From positions 1 to 40,968 of the forward strand of contig NZ_LSGW01000097.1 in NCBI RefSeq assembly GCF_001643305.1: a stretch of DNA of 40,968 bases. The letters are read 5' to 3'. The notes below the pieces were generated by a model. The model saw only the letters and a program-made list of their open reading frames with translations. It did no database searches and was not told the origin of the DNA. The DNA comes from Aeromonas salmonicida subsp. salmonicida (GTDB lineage: Bacteria > Pseudomonadota > Gammaproteobacteria > Enterobacterales > Aeromonadaceae). The translations under genes were made by a program, and so were the position numbers. Below are positions 17,131 to 26,658 of this stretch, piece by piece (within the stretch, counting starts at the first letter, position 1; each line of letters starts with the position of its first letter).

Positions 17131-17994
17131 TCACTCTTCGATGACGTGAGTATTCAGCATTTTGGCGAGCAGGCTGGCCAAACGGTTACGCATCTCGCGG
17201 CGATCTATGATGAGATCGATGGCACCCTTCTCCAGAAGAAACTCGGAGCGCTGGAAGCCTTCCGGCAGCTTCTCGCGCACTGTCTGCTCGATGACGCGCG
17301 GGCCGGCAAAGCCAATCAGCGCCTTGGGCTCGCCCACATTGATATCACCCAGCATGGCCAGACTGGCAGAGACACCACCCATGGTGGGGTCGGTCAGCAC
17401 AGAGATATAAGGCAGGCCCGCCTTGGTGAGCCTGTCCAGCGCAGCACTGGTCTTGGCCATCTGCATCAGGGAGAAGAGCGCTTCCTGCATGCGAGCACCG
17501 CCTGACGCGGAGAAGCAGACCAGACCGCGACCTTCCTTGATGCACTCCTCGACGGCGCGTACGAAACGGGCACCGACCACGGAGGACATGGAGCCACCGA
17601 TGAAGGAGAACTCGAATGAACAGGCGACGACCGGTACCCCCTTGAGGGTCCCCTTCATCACCACCAGCGCATCTTTCTCTCCCGTCGCTTTCTGAGCGGC
17701 GGACAAACGATCCTTGTAGCGCTTGGAATCCTTGAATTTCAAGATATCCTGCGGCTCCAGCTCGGCACCGACTTCGGTACGGCCCTGCTCATCGAGAAAA
17801 CTCTCGAGACGGGCACGGGCGCTGATGCGCATATGATGATCACACTTGGGGCACACTTCGAGGTTGCGCTCCAACTCTGCCCGGTAGAGCACCTGTTCAC
17901 AAGCACTGCACTTGGTCCACACCCCTTCCGGAATGTTGTGACGACGAGGTGTAGTTATCTTGCTCTTGGGAAGGATCTTCTCAAGCCAGCTCAT
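17131..17994 (-). CDS. accD: Acetyl-CoA carboxylase carboxyltransferase subunit beta
   Basis: This 287-residue subunit, with AccA, transfers carboxyl from biotin-BCCP to acetyl-CoA, giving malonyl-CoA for fatty acid synthesis. An N-terminal zinc ribbon uses Cys29, Cys32, Cys48 and Cys51. The crotonase-like core contains [11 protein letters not shown] and [18 protein letters not shown], which form the oxyanion and CoA sites. ATG at 17994 begins MSWLEKILP as in other AccD proteins and has AAGGA upstream. It leads the accD-folC-dedD order and lies 119 bases after truA. Confidence 0.97.
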   Translation of the reverse strand: MSWLEKILPKSKITTPRRHNIPEGVWTKCSACEQVLYRAELERNLEVCPKCDHHMRISARARLESFLDEQGRTEVGAELEPQDILKFKDSKRYKDRLSAAQKATGEKDALVVMKGTLKGVPVVACSFEFSFIGGSMSSVVGARFVRAVEECIKEGRGLVCFSASGGARMQEALFSLMQMAKTSAALDRLTKAGLPYISVLTDPTMGGVSASLAMLGDINVGEPKALIGFAGPRVIEQTVREKLPEGFQRSEFLLEKGAIDLIIDRREMRNRLASLLAKMLNTHVIEE

Positions 17995-18113
17995 GGAATT
18001 CCTTAATGCTTTTGTGCCTGACAAAACGCATCGAGCCTAGATTGTTCAATGACTTAATAGCTCGATGGCAATAAATGACGGATCATTAAACCACAAATTT
18101 TCGGGGCCAGTTA

Positions 18114-18923
18114 CTAAAAACTGGTCGTACCCGGTGCCGAGTCCGGCAGCCAGAGCGGGCCGAGCGGCAGCTGTGGCAACGCCAGTTCTGCCGGGTAATC
18201 CACGTCGACCAGATAGAGTCCACCGGCCTTGGCGGTCGGCCCGGCCTGGTTGCGATCCTTGGCGGCCAGCAGCTCGGCAATCCACTCCACCGGCTTTAAC
18301 CCCTGCCCCACCAGCAACAGGGAACCTGTGATGTTGCGCACCATATGGTGCAAGAAGGCGTTGGCACGGATATCCAGCACTATGTAAGGCCCCTGACGGC
18401 TGACGCACAAGTGCGTCACATTGCGCCACGGTGTCTTGGACTGGCAACCTATGGCCCTGAACGAGGTGAAGTCCTGCTCCCCCAGCAGGCATTGACCCGC
18501 CAGGTGCATCAGCGCTGCATCTATGGTCTCGTGGTAGTGACTGACGCCGCTGCCGAGAATCGCAGGGCGGTAGTTGTGGTTGTAGATGACATAACGGTAG
18601 CGACGGGCGGTGGCGCTGAAACGGGCGTGGAACGTCTCGTCCACCTCCTTGACCCAACGCACGGCGATATCCGGCGGCAAGTTGGAGTTGAGCCCCAGGG
18701 TCCAGGCCGATTCGCTGCGGATGGCGTGGGTATCGAAATGGATCACCTGACCGGTGGCATGCACACCGGCATCGGTGCGACCTGCGCACTGAATGGAAAC
18801 CGGGTGGTTGGCGATCCGGCTGAGGGCTTTCTCCAGCTCAGCCTGCACGCTGATCACTTCTCGCTGACGCTGCCAGCCGAAATACCGGCTGCCGTCATAT
18901 TCAATACCTAGGGCGATTCGCAT
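18114..18923 (-). CDS. truA: tRNA pseudouridine(38-40) synthase
   Basis: TruA modifies uridines 38 to 40 in the anticodon arm of many tRNAs. The 269-residue protein begins [20 protein letters not shown], carries the catalytic Asp51 in [17 protein letters not shown], and has the conserved RRYRYVIYN and [14 protein letters not shown] segments. ATG at 18923 fits the family; three upstream codons are not needed. It lies between fimV and accD on the same strand, as in many gammaproteobacteria. Confidence 0.96.
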   Translation of the reverse strand: MRIALGIEYDGSRYFGWQRQREVISVQAELEKALSRIANHPVSIQCAGRTDAGVHATGQVIHFDTHAIRSESAWTLGLNSNLPPDIAVRWVKEVDETFHARFSATARRYRYVIYNHNYRPAILGSGVSHYHETIDAALMHLAGQCLLGEQDFTSFRAIGCQSKTPWRNVTHLCVSRQGPYIVLDIRANAFLHHMVRNITGSLLLVGQGLKPVEWIAELLAAKDRNQAGPTAKAGGLYLVDVDYPAELALPQLPLGPLWLPDSAPGTTSF

Positions 18924-19036
18924 GGGTAACACTTGTCTTATGGTGAAAAGAGGCGATGAAAGAAACGGGGCGGATTATACGCGCTCAGGGTGAAAAGTCC
19001 CAAAAACCGCAAGCCCGCCAGCACAATCCCCAATAG

Positions 19037-19064
19037 AGAAGGGCAGCCCGCAGGCTGCCCTTCT
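19037..19064 (-). terminator. Hairpin downstream of fimV
   Basis: A perfect 12-bp stem AGAAGGGCAGCC/GGCTGCCCTTCT encloses a 4-base loop, 26 bases after the fimV stop. The 3' side lacks a clean T-run, so termination may be partial and allow read-through to truA. Confidence 0.6.
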
Positions 19065-19089
19065 CAAGGTCCTAACACCAGAGAAGCGG

Positions 19090-21228
19090 TTATCCCAGAC
19101 GCTTGAGCAACTTCTCCGCCTCGGCACGCTGGTGATCACTTCCCTGCTCTGCCGCCTCTTGCAGCAGTTCGCGAGCACTGTCTTTGTCGTCGATCTCGAG
19201 ATAGGCCCGGGCCAGATCCAGCTTGGCCCCGACACCGCCGTCGTCGGCATCCACGTCAAAGCCGGTGGACTCCGGCAGCACCTCGGGGAAGCCGTCCAGT
19301 CCCACATCCAGCGAGAAGCCCTGATAGGGTTCCTGCTCCGTGGTGGTGGCATCGGCTTCGGCCAGCAGCTTGTCGATCTCGACATAACCACTCTCGTTGG
19401 CCTGTTCACGGGGCTTAACATCGCCCTCATGGGATTCCACCTCGGCGAAGGCATCCTCAAAATCGGAGAGTGCCAGCTCGTTGGGATCCCACTCAGGATC
19501 CGGCTCCACCGCCTTGGTCGGCGCCAGTCCCAGCTCCGCCAGCATCTCGTCGGCGCTGGTGTCGGCAACGCTCTGTTTCGCACTTTCCTGGCCAGCTTCA
19601 GCCTCGGCAAAGGCGCTCTCAAAGTCGCTCAAATCAAAGGCGGCAAGTTCTTCGTCGCTGATGGGAGCTTCAACATCCGGTTGGCCATCGTCGTCGGCAT
19701 CCAGATCCAGGTCGGCGGTCAGGTCGGCATCCAGCTCGGCAAACAGCGCGGCCTGCAGCTCCTCTTCACTCATGATCTCATGACCGCCTTTGGGCGGGTT
19801 GAACTCGCTGGCGAGATCAAGGTCCGGCTCAACATCGAGCGCAATGGCTTTATCGTCGGCCAGATCCAGGTCAGGCACCAGATCCGGATCACGACCGGCT
19901 GCTTTGGGCGCAGATTCCGCCTCAAAACCGGCCAGCTCCATCTCGCCGTCATCGCTGAATACTATGTCAGCAGGGGCCGCCGGCTCTTCCATCGCCATGT
20001 AACCATCCGGGGTGTTGAGATCCGGCATGGGGCGAACCGGCTCATCACTGGTGATATCGGCGCTGAACAGGTCATCAAACTCGCTGTGCTCCTGATCCAT
20101 CACCATGGAGGTAGACTCGGAGAGGCTCTTCTCCTGCTCTTCCAGCTCGCGGCGGGCACGGGCACGGAGCCAGAGCGTGACCAGTGCCAGCACCAGCAAC
20201 ACAGGCAGCAGTATGATCATGGCGAGGTTGAGCGGTGAGGAGAGCAGCTCCATCAACCAGTGCTGCTTGGACTCGGGCGCCACAGCAACCGGCGGAACCG
20301 GATTGGCCTTGAGCTCCGCAATCTCTTTTTGCAGCGCTGTCTGCTCCAGCAACTGGGCCTTGAGGGTTTCCACCTCTTCGGTCAGGGATTGCAGCCGCAG
20401 CTTGAGCCTGTGGTTCATCTCAGTGACCTGACCGAGCTGGGCATTGGCATCTTCCAGCGCCAGTGCCATTTCGGTAGAGGGCTGGCCGACCGGCTTGCCA
20501 AGATCGGCAGGCAGCGGTGCAGGGGCGCTGGTAGCGGGTGCCTGGCTTGGTACCGGCTCGGCAGCCTTGGCAACCTCTTTCACTTCGGTTGCAGGTTGAG
20601 GCGCAGCCACCTTGGGTGCCGGCGCAGGAATGGGCGCCGCTTTGGGTACGGGTGCCTTGGCGGGCGCGACAGCAACCTTGGGCGCAGCAGGTTTGGCTGG
20701 CTGAGTTTGCTTGCTGGCCAGATATTTCGGGCTCAGCCCTTTCCAGTTGGCGTTGTCGCTATTGAAACGCTGACGGGCCTGAGCATCGGTGATGACACTC
20801 GCTTCCGCGGCGGTAGGCAGCAGAATACGGGATCCCACCAGTATGTGGTTGATGTTGCCATCGGCGAAGCTGCGGGGGTTTTTCTCGTAAATCGCCACCA
20901 TGGTCTGGTAGACGCTGACGCGATTGGAGGGGCGATGTTTGCTCGCCAAGCTCCAGAGGGTATCAGTAGGACGGACAGGGCCATAACTGCCGGCATTGCT
21001 CGCGACCTGCCGCACAATCGGCTGGGCAGTGGGACGGCTGGGCTGGGACGTGGCGCGGGGAGCGGCGACAGGTTGTGCCAGCGGCTGGGAATTGACGGCA
21101 GGGGGAGCCGGTTCATCCGGGCCTTTGAGCTCAACAAAAAAAGGCTCACGCGCCGGGTCTTCAGCCTGAGCGGTGCCCAGCAGACCCAATGCGAGTAGCA
21201 TTGCCAATGTTATGCGGGAATGTCCCAT
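19090..21228 (-). CDS. fimV: FimV/HubP-type polar landmark protein
   Basis: This 712-residue inner membrane protein has a signal peptide (1-22, cut after AQA) and a periplasmic part with a LysM-like peptidoglycan-binding segment (YGPVRPTDTLWSLASKHRP to ILVGSRILLP, about 80-145). A Pro/Ala-rich linker, a coiled coil (about 245-290) and one membrane helix (about 310-335) follow. A long acidic cytoplasmic tail with repeated LSDFExAFAE units ends in the TPR-like FimV domain AKLDLARAYLEIDDKDSARELLQEA. FimV/HubP proteins recruit flagellar, chemotaxis and type IV pilus components to the pole. ATG at 21228 follows GAAGGAAC. Its place between asd and truA is the classic one. Confidence 0.93.
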   Translation of the reverse strand: MGHSRITLAMLLALGLLGTAQAEDPAREPFFVELKGPDEPAPPAVNSQPLAQPVAAPRATSQPSRPTAQPIVRQVASNAGSYGPVRPTDTLWSLASKHRPSNRVSVYQTMVAIYEKNPRSFADGNINHILVGSRILLPTAAEASVITDAQARQRFNSDNANWKGLSPKYLASKQTQPAKPAAPKVAVAPAKAPVPKAAPIPAPAPKVAAPQPATEVKEVAKAAEPVPSQAPATSAPAPLPADLGKPVGQPSTEMALALEDANAQLGQVTEMNHRLKLRLQSLTEEVETLKAQLLEQTALQKEIAELKANPVPPVAVAPESKQHWLMELLSSPLNLAMIILLPVLLVLALVTLWLRARARRELEEQEKSLSESTSMVMDQEHSEFDDLFSADITSDEPVRPMPDLNTPDGYMAMEEPAAPADIVFSDDGEMELAGFEAESAPKAAGRDPDLVPDLDLADDKAIALDVEPDLDLASEFNPPKGGHEIMSEEELQAALFAELDADLTADLDLDADDDGQPDVEAPISDEELAAFDLSDFESAFAEAEAGQESAKQSVADTSADEMLAELGLAPTKAVEPDPEWDPNELALSDFEDAFAEVESHEGDVKPREQANESGYVEIDKLLAEADATTTEQEPYQGFSLDVGLDGFPEVLPESTGFDVDADDGGVGAKLDLARAYLEIDDKDSARELLQEAAEQGSDHQRAEAEKLLKRLG

Positions 21229-21506
21229 ATTCGTTCCTTCGTATGACGGCCCTATCACATTGAAAAATCTGGATAGTTACCCCAAAACAGTCGGTTCAAT
21301 ATAAATCAGGCTCAGGTTGCAAGCCAGCAGTCCGACACATTTAGCACCCAACTTGTTCCTGAGTGTAGGAAAAAACTTAATCAGTTGATATCACGAAAAA
21401 TTCTCGGGGCCATAGAGTGCGGCCCCGGTCACATCCACACCGCACGCGGGTGGCAAGGGACAGGCCCGATGGAACTTGTCCTCCACCGGGCCGGCAGATC
21501 CGCAGA

Positions 21507-22523
21507 TCAGAGGTAATCGCGCACCAGCAGTTCGGCAATCTGCACACTGTTGGTCGCGGCGCCCTTACGAACGTTATCGGCCACGATCCACATATTGATA
21601 CCGCTGGGGTGAGAAATATCCTGACGGACACGGCCAACCAGCACCTCATCCTTGCCGGTGGCATCGCGCACCGGGGTCGGATAGTCCGTTTCGTCATCGA
21701 ACAGGGTCACGCCCGGGGCGTTGCGCAGCAGCTCCTTGACCTGATCCGCATCGAGCGGTTGATGCAGCTCGACGTGCACCGCTTCGGCATGACCATAGAA
21801 GACGGGCACCCGCACGCAGGTGGGGTTCACGGCTATGCTGGCATCCCCCAGGATCTTCTGGGTTTCCCACACCATCTTCATCTCTTCACGGGTGTAGCCG
21901 TTGTCGGTGAAGCTGTCGATCTGCGGAATGAGATTGAAGGCGATCTGGTGCGGATAGATGGTCGGCTCCACCGGACGCCCGTTGAGCAGCTGCGCGGTCT
22001 GGCCGGCCAGCTCGCTTACCCCCTCCTTGCCAGAGCCGGAGACGGACTGGTAGGTCGCCACGTTGATGCGGGCGATCCCGACCTCGTCGTGCAAGGGCTT
22101 GAGCGCAACCAGCATCTGGATGGTGGAGCAGTTCGGGTTGGCGATGATGTTGCGGTTGCGAAAATCCGCCAACGCGCCCGGATTGACTTCCGGGATCACC
22201 AAGGGGATATCTTCGTCGTAACGGAAGCAGGAGGTGTTGTCGATGACGATGCAGCCGTGCTCGGCGGCGATCGGCGCCCATTTGGCAGAAACCTCGGCAC
22301 CGGCGGAGAAGAGCGCAATCTGCACCTGACTCCAGTCAAACTCTTCCACATCCTTGATTTCGAGATTCTTGCCACAAAAGCGCACCGTATCACCGGCGCT
22401 GCGGCTGGATGCCAGCGGATAGAGGGTACCGACCGGGAAGGCGCGCTCCTCCAGAATTTCAATCATGGCCTGACCCACGGCGCCGCTGGCGCCCAATACC
22501 GCTACGTTGAATTGCTGACTCAC
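21507..22523 (-). CDS. asd: Aspartate-semialdehyde dehydrogenase
   Basis: This 338-residue NADPH enzyme reduces aspartyl phosphate to aspartate semialdehyde, the branch point to lysine, diaminopimelate, threonine and methionine. The nucleotide motif is GASGAVG (11-17). The catalytic cysteine is Cys132 in NPNCSTIQ, and the substrate-binding RVPVFYGHAEAVHVE follows. The active cysteine separates it from inactive USG-1 paralogues. The start is a GTG at 22523 with GGAGAG 7 bases upstream. It lies between pdxB and fimV. Confidence 0.96.
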   Translation of the reverse strand: MSQQFNVAVLGASGAVGQAMIEILEERAFPVGTLYPLASSRSAGDTVRFCGKNLEIKDVEEFDWSQVQIALFSAGAEVSAKWAPIAAEHGCIVIDNTSCFRYDEDIPLVIPEVNPGALADFRNRNIIANPNCSTIQMLVALKPLHDEVGIARINVATYQSVSGSGKEGVSELAGQTAQLLNGRPVEPTIYPHQIAFNLIPQIDSFTDNGYTREEMKMVWETQKILGDASIAVNPTCVRVPVFYGHAEAVHVELHQPLDADQVKELLRNAPGVTLFDDETDYPTPVRDATGKDEVLVGRVRQDISHPSGINMWIVADNVRKGAATNSVQIAELLVRDYL

Positions 22524-22690
22524 TGATGTTCTCTCCTGTGGTATTGCAAATAGTGTCGGCAACGCACGCTGGCATCACCGTTGGCAGGCGAACCTGCCTG
22601 ATAGAGGGCTCGGCATGACACCAAGCCAGAGACGGGCGGGGCCGGCGTCGAAGCCGCTTACCCCAGCCGTTTGGATCTGTTGAATCTGGT

Positions 22691-23824
22691 TTAGCCGGGT
22701 TGGACGGTGAAACCGAGTCGGGCCAGAGTATCGCTGGCGAAGGGGCCGTTGACGTGCAAAGAGGATAGCTCGCGCCGCTCCGGATAGTGCTTGCGCTGTT
22801 CATCGAAACTGCCGGGCAGCTCAATCCGGTTGCGAAAACGGGCATCGTCGCGGCGCACATCATAAATAAGGTGCACCAGCTGTTTGATAAGCGCCTGATC
22901 CACCGGTTGACCCGGAGTCAGTGCGCGCACCTCGGGGGCTGGCAGCAAGGATTGCAGATCCTGGCGCGCCGCGCGGCCCAACTGCTGACAAAGCGCCTGA
23001 TAGAGCATCCAGGTGCCGCGCGCCTTGCCCTCCAGGCTGTAGCCTGCGATGTGAGGGGTCGCAATCTCGGTATGGGGCACCAGGGCACGCAGGGGCTCTG
23101 GCTCCCCTTCCCACACATCCATCACCAGCCGCAGGGGCTCAAGCCCTTGCTGGCGAGCGAGCAGCGCCTGGTTGTCCCACACCTCGCCACGGGAGGCGTT
23201 GACGAGGATCTGCCCGGCAGGGCGCGCGGCGATCACCTGCTCATCCAGCAGGTGGAAAGTAGCATCCGGCCCCTCGCGGGTGATGGGCACATGGAAACTG
23301 ACGATGTCGGCACCGAGTGCCGTCTGGTAGTCGACGAATGCGTCTGTCTCGCCTGCCTGCCCGGCGACTCGAGCCCGCGGCGGATCGCAGCGCAGCACCC
23401 GCATGCCGAGGGCCTCGGCCTTGCACGCCACGCATTCACCGGTATTGCCCGCCCCGATGACGGCGAGGCTCATCTCGCGCAAGTTGAGCTCATGACGCTC
23501 GGCCAGCACCAGCAGGGTAGAGAGCACATAATCGCCGACCGAATACTTGTTGCAGCCGGGCGCGCTGAAGAAGGGGATGTTGCGCACCGCCAGCAGCGCC
23601 TTGTCGACGTGATCGGTACCTATGGTGGCGGTGCCGACGAACCTGAGCCGCGGGCTGGTGGCGAGGAGCTCGGCATCGACCCGGGTCACGGAGCGCACCA
23701 GCAGCACGTCGGCATCTTGCAGGTCCACCGCCTGCATCTGCCGTCCTGGCAAGGGGATCACCTCGCCAAATTCGGCAAACAGCTCAAGGGCGTGGGGCAT
23801 ATTTTCATCAACGACAATCTTCAT
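22691..23824 (-). CDS. pdxB: Erythronate-4-phosphate dehydrogenase
   Basis: PdxB oxidises 4-phosphoerythronate in the DXP-dependent pathway to pyridoxal phosphate. The 377-residue D-2-hydroxyacid dehydrogenase begins MKIVVDENMP. It has the Rossmann motif GAGNTG near residue 122, the catalytic arginine in NASRGEVWDN and histidine in TPHIAGYSLEGKARGT, and the PdxB-specific C-terminal dimerisation domain from about residue 285. The stop lies about 170 bases before the asd start, so the two may share a transcript. Confidence 0.96.
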   Translation of the reverse strand: MKIVVDENMPHALELFAEFGEVIPLPGRQMQAVDLQDADVLLVRSVTRVDAELLATSPRLRFVGTATIGTDHVDKALLAVRNIPFFSAPGCNKYSVGDYVLSTLLVLAERHELNLREMSLAVIGAGNTGECVACKAEALGMRVLRCDPPRARVAGQAGETDAFVDYQTALGADIVSFHVPITREGPDATFHLLDEQVIAARPAGQILVNASRGEVWDNQALLARQQGLEPLRLVMDVWEGEPEPLRALVPHTEIATPHIAGYSLEGKARGTWMLYQALCQQLGRAARQDLQSLLPAPEVRALTPGQPVDQALIKQLVHLIYDVRRDDARFRNRIELPGSFDEQRKHYPERRELSSLHVNGPFASDTLARLGFTVQPG

Positions 23825-24192
23825 CGGGCTCTCTCACTTCGCAACCGGCCACAGGCGCGCCATTCTAGCCCAAACCAGCAGAACTTTCAGATGCTTATTC
23901 GCCCATGACTTTTCACCACAATCACACCGCCCGGCCTGCCCAAACCGGCCAGATGTTCAGATGCCTGTTCGCCGCCCCCCTTTCACCACCATCGCACCAC
24001 AGTGCCTGGGCAAACCGCCAAGATGCTCAGATGCTGATGACCCACGCCCATATCGTCATGTCGGCCCGGCCACACTCATTTGTAAGCCCATGTTACAGCC
24101 AGACCAGCGCGACTTGACCGACCCGCCGAGGCTGGCACAATGACGCCTCTTTTTTCCTGCCCGTTTAACGCGCACCTGTTACGAGCCTTGTT
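23825..24192. other. Intergenic region between divergent pdxB and pgpB
   Basis: This 368-base region must hold promoters for both genes. Its middle is taken up by an imperfect 70-bp tandem repeat described separately. No gene is supported: the repeat unit is not a multiple of three and the short frames across it are not conserved-looking. Confidence 0.6.
23871..24050. repeat. Imperfect tandem repeat, 70-bp period, about 2.6 copies
   Basis: Units begin at 23871, 23941 and 24011, each with CAAACC followed about 10 bases later by TCAGATGC. By eye, units 1 and 2 agree at about 48 of 70 positions, including TTTCACCAC and ATC-CACC. Unit 3 agrees with unit 2 at 21 of its first 24 bases and then fades. 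The period is not a multiple of three, so the repeat is not a coding one. Confidence 0.75.
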
Positions 24193-24915
24193 ATGCCGAC
24201 TCATGCCTCTTCGTTGCCGCGCCGTCAGGTGCTTGGTTTCAGCGCCGCCCTGATCCTGCCGCTACTGTTGCTGGCCTGCCTGCCCTGGCAACCCTTTATG
24301 AGCCAGGCCCTGCAATCGGGCTGGTTGTGGTGGCCCTACGCCCTCACCCCCATGGTGGATGTGCCCGGCATTGCCATCAGCATTGCCGCCCTCTTGCTGC
24401 TGACCCGACACAAGCTGACGCTGAGCCTGCCCGCCATGCTGGCACTGGTCTGCGCCCTGTTTGCCATGCTCGCTGGCGACTGGGCCATCAAAAGCATCAT
24501 CAAGCACCTGACCCAGGAGCCGCGCCCTTATTTGCTCTGGCTGGAGGGCCAGAGTCTGATCCCCGCCATCCAGCAGTTCTACTCTGGCAGTGTCGAGGTA
24601 CGCAGCGAACAGGTGCATGCGGCGAGCCTCTTGCTGGCCCTGCCCGAATGGCTCACGGACCACTGGCAGGCAGAAGTGAACTACGCCTTTCCCTCCGGCC
24701 ACAGTATCGCCGCCATGAGTCTCGCCCAGTTCTTCGGCCTGATCTGGCTGGCCCGCGCCCCTTCAGGGGTCTGGCTGCTGCCACTGTGGGCACTGGGCAT
24801 AGGCCTGTCGCGCATGCTGATCGGCATGCACTGGCCGATGGACGTACTGGCGAGCGCCCTGCTCGGCAGCCTGACCGCCCTGTTTGCCGCCCGCTGGTGG
24901 CTGCGCCGCTACTGA
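24193..24915 (+). CDS. pgpB: PAP2-family phosphatase, PgpB-like
   Basis: This 240-residue inner membrane protein has about six helices and the three PAP2 phosphatase motifs: KHLTQEPRP (near residue 104), PSGHS (near 169), and SRMLIGMHWPMD (near 208), with the catalytic histidines. E. coli PgpB dephosphorylates phosphatidylglycerophosphate and undecaprenyl pyrophosphate at the periplasmic face, and the overall length and spacing fit. It ends in a long bidirectional terminator. A PgpC-like enzyme is also encoded in the window, so redundancy in this step is likely. Confidence 0.88.
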   Translation: MPTHASSLPRRQVLGFSAALILPLLLLACLPWQPFMSQALQSGWLWWPYALTPMVDVPGIAISIAALLLLTRHKLTLSLPAMLALVCALFAMLAGDWAIKSIIKHLTQEPRPYLLWLEGQSLIPAIQQFYSGSVEVRSEQVHAASLLLALPEWLTDHWQAEVNYAFPSGHSIAAMSLAQFFGLIWLARAPSGVWLLPLWALGIGLSRMLIGMHWPMDVLASALLGSLTALFAARWWLRRY

Positions 24916-24929
24916 CGTCTGTGACCATG

Positions 24930-24969
24930 CCAACAAAAACGGGCACCTTCTGGTGCCCGTTTTTGTTGG
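24930..24969. terminator. Long bidirectional terminator between pgpB and metQ-like gene
   Basis: An 18-bp perfect stem (24930-24947 with 24952-24969) has a 4-base loop and AAAAA/TTTTT at its base. It sits between convergent genes and should work on both strands. Confidence 0.93.
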
Positions 24970-24999
24970 TGCGATAACGTCACATACCGATAGCCATGC

Positions 25000-25830
25000 T
25001 CAGTTGCTGGCACTCTGCCCCTGCCAGCCCTCGGGATACTTGTAACCCACGAAGCGCTTGGCGGCATAGGCCTTGAACTCGGGGGAGTTGTAAGCAGCCG
25101 CCACGTCCTTGGCGAATGGCTGATCGGCATCGGCGCTTTTCACCACCACCCAGTTGATGAAGTTGTAGCTGCGCTCGAGGAACAGACCCTCGCTGAACGC
25201 AATGCCGCTGGAGGCGGCAAAGTTGCCGTTGATGACGGAGAAGTCCACGTCCTCCCGCGAACGCGGCAGTTGCGCAGCTTCCAGCTGGATCAGCTTGATA
25301 TTGTGCGGATTTTTCGCCACATCAAACTCGCTCGCCTTGAGGGGATTGATCCCCTCCTTGAGGGTGAGCCAGCCCAGATCCTGCAGCATCAGCAGGGCCC
25401 GCGCCTGATTGGTCGGATCGTTGGGAATGGTGACCGTGCTCCCTTCTTTCAACGCCTTCAGCTCGCCCAGCTTGCCGGCGTAGAGTCCCATGGGACCGGT
25501 CGGCACCTGGGTGATGGGAGCCAGCGACAGGCCCCTGTCTGTTGAGAAACTCTCCAGATAGGGTTTGTGCTGGAAGCAGTTCACGTCGAGCGAGCCATCG
25601 GCCAGCGCGATATTGGGGGTCACGTAGTCGGTGAACTCCACCAGTTTGACCTTGTAGCCCTTGGCCTCCAGCTGCGGCTTGATGGAGTCGGTCACCATGT
25701 CGGCAAAGTCCCCCACAGTCGTGCCAATCACTATCTCTTTCTTGGCCGGATCGGCGGCAAGAACTGAAAACGGCAGGCTGCTGGCCAGCAGTGCCAGCGC
25801 GGAGAGGGTGAAGAAGGAACGACGCTGCAT
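25000..25830 (-). CDS. MetQ/NlpA-family substrate-binding protein
   Basis: This 276-residue protein has a signal peptide (MQRRSFFTLSALALLASSLPFSVLA) and a MetQ-like periplasmic domain: KEIVIGTTVGDFADMV, GSLDVNCFQHKPYLESF, PNDPTNQARALLMLQ, and a C-terminal INWVVVKSADAD. MetQ proteins deliver methionine or similar substrates to the MetNI ABC transporter. There is no lipobox cysteine, so it is a soluble rather than a lipid-anchored binding protein. ATG at 25830 has GGAGT upstream. No MetN or MetI gene lies beside it, so it must pair with a transporter encoded elsewhere, and the ligand is uncertain. Confidence 0.85.
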   Translation of the reverse strand: MQRRSFFTLSALALLASSLPFSVLAADPAKKEIVIGTTVGDFADMVTDSIKPQLEAKGYKVKLVEFTDYVTPNIALADGSLDVNCFQHKPYLESFSTDRGLSLAPITQVPTGPMGLYAGKLGELKALKEGSTVTIPNDPTNQARALLMLQDLGWLTLKEGINPLKASEFDVAKNPHNIKLIQLEAAQLPRSREDVDFSVINGNFAASSGIAFSEGLFLERSYNFINWVVVKSADADQPFAKDVAAAYNSPEFKAYAAKRFVGYKYPEGWQGQSASN

Positions 25831-26280
25831 AAGGGACTCCCTGTCAAAATACTCATCAAAAGGTGGCAGGATGACGGCGACGACCACAATAGGCTTCTCG
25901 CTACAACCATCCAGCCATCCAAACGGCTAACATATGCAACCATAACAGAGCCTCTTCCCGTCGCCAAGCAACAAAACAGGGCAAGCTTAACCAGGTAACA
26001 GCCAAACCCACACTTCATGCCTTGCTAAACTTGATGCAGAAAATCTTTGATAAACCACACAGTATTGCTTTTGCCCCCTCCCCGAATCGGCCTCAACTGG
26101 CTTATTGTGGTCATCAGTCGGGTCTGGGTGGCCAGAGCCCTTTTTCAGGCTCACCTTGCTGAAGAAGGTGCTCACTTCACTGGAAGCGCCATTCAGGGGC
26201 GGTAGCGTCTATCTTGGCAACAGAGCCCTGATAGCTCGCATAGCAGGAGATAGTCTTATTCAATCCGTCGAGGAGTTGCC
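25831..26280. other. Intergenic region, no gene seen
   Basis: These 450 bases separate the divergent MetQ-like and VOC genes. No open frame with a family resemblance and no strong promoter or MetJ-type box was recognised. Confidence 0.5.
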
Positions 26281-26658
26281 GTGATCGATCACGTTGAAAT
26301 CAAGACAGTGCATTTTGACGACTGCAAGCGCTTCTACCAAACCGTACTCCATCCACTGCATGTGGAACTCAAGTGGGCAGATGATGATGCTGCCGGTTTT
26401 GGCCTGTTCGGCCGTGACAAGGTGAGCTTTTTGATCGAAAGGGGCGAGCGACATACACACTGCCATCTTGCCTTCAGCACTACGACTCAGGCACAAGTCG
26501 ATGCTTTTCACCTGGCGGGTATCCAGGCAGGCTTTCGCTGCAACGGACAACCAGGCTTTCGTGCTCACTATGCTCCTGATTATTACGCCGCATTCTTGCT
26601 TGATCCTGATGGGAATAATATAGAGGCCGTAGTATATATTGATTATAATAGGTTTTAA
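26281..26658 (+). CDS. VOC (glyoxalase/bleomycin-resistance) family protein
   Basis: This 125-residue single-module vicinal-oxygen-chelate protein starts with IDHVEIKTVHFDDCKRFY. It contains HCHLAFST and ends in the typical YYAAFLLDPDGNNIEAVV; the His in DHVE, the His in HCHLAF and the Glu in NIEAV are the probable metal ligands. Family members include lactoylglutathione lyases and fosfomycin or bleomycin resistance proteins, and sequence alone does not choose between them. The start is GTG with AGGAGT upstream. The gene ends at an AT-rich intergenic region. Confidence 0.85.
   Translation: MIDHVEIKTVHFDDCKRFYQTVLHPLHVELKWADDDAAGFGLFGRDKVSFLIERGERHTHCHLAFSTTTQAQVDAFHLAGIQAGFRCNGQPGFRAHYAPDYYAAFLLDPDGNNIEAVVYIDYNRF

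Noticed and set aside
23871..24143. Repeat region upstream of pgpB as a CRISPR array or a repeat protein
   Set aside because: Units are imperfect throughout with no constant-repeat/variable-spacer division, and a 70-bp period breaks the reading frame.
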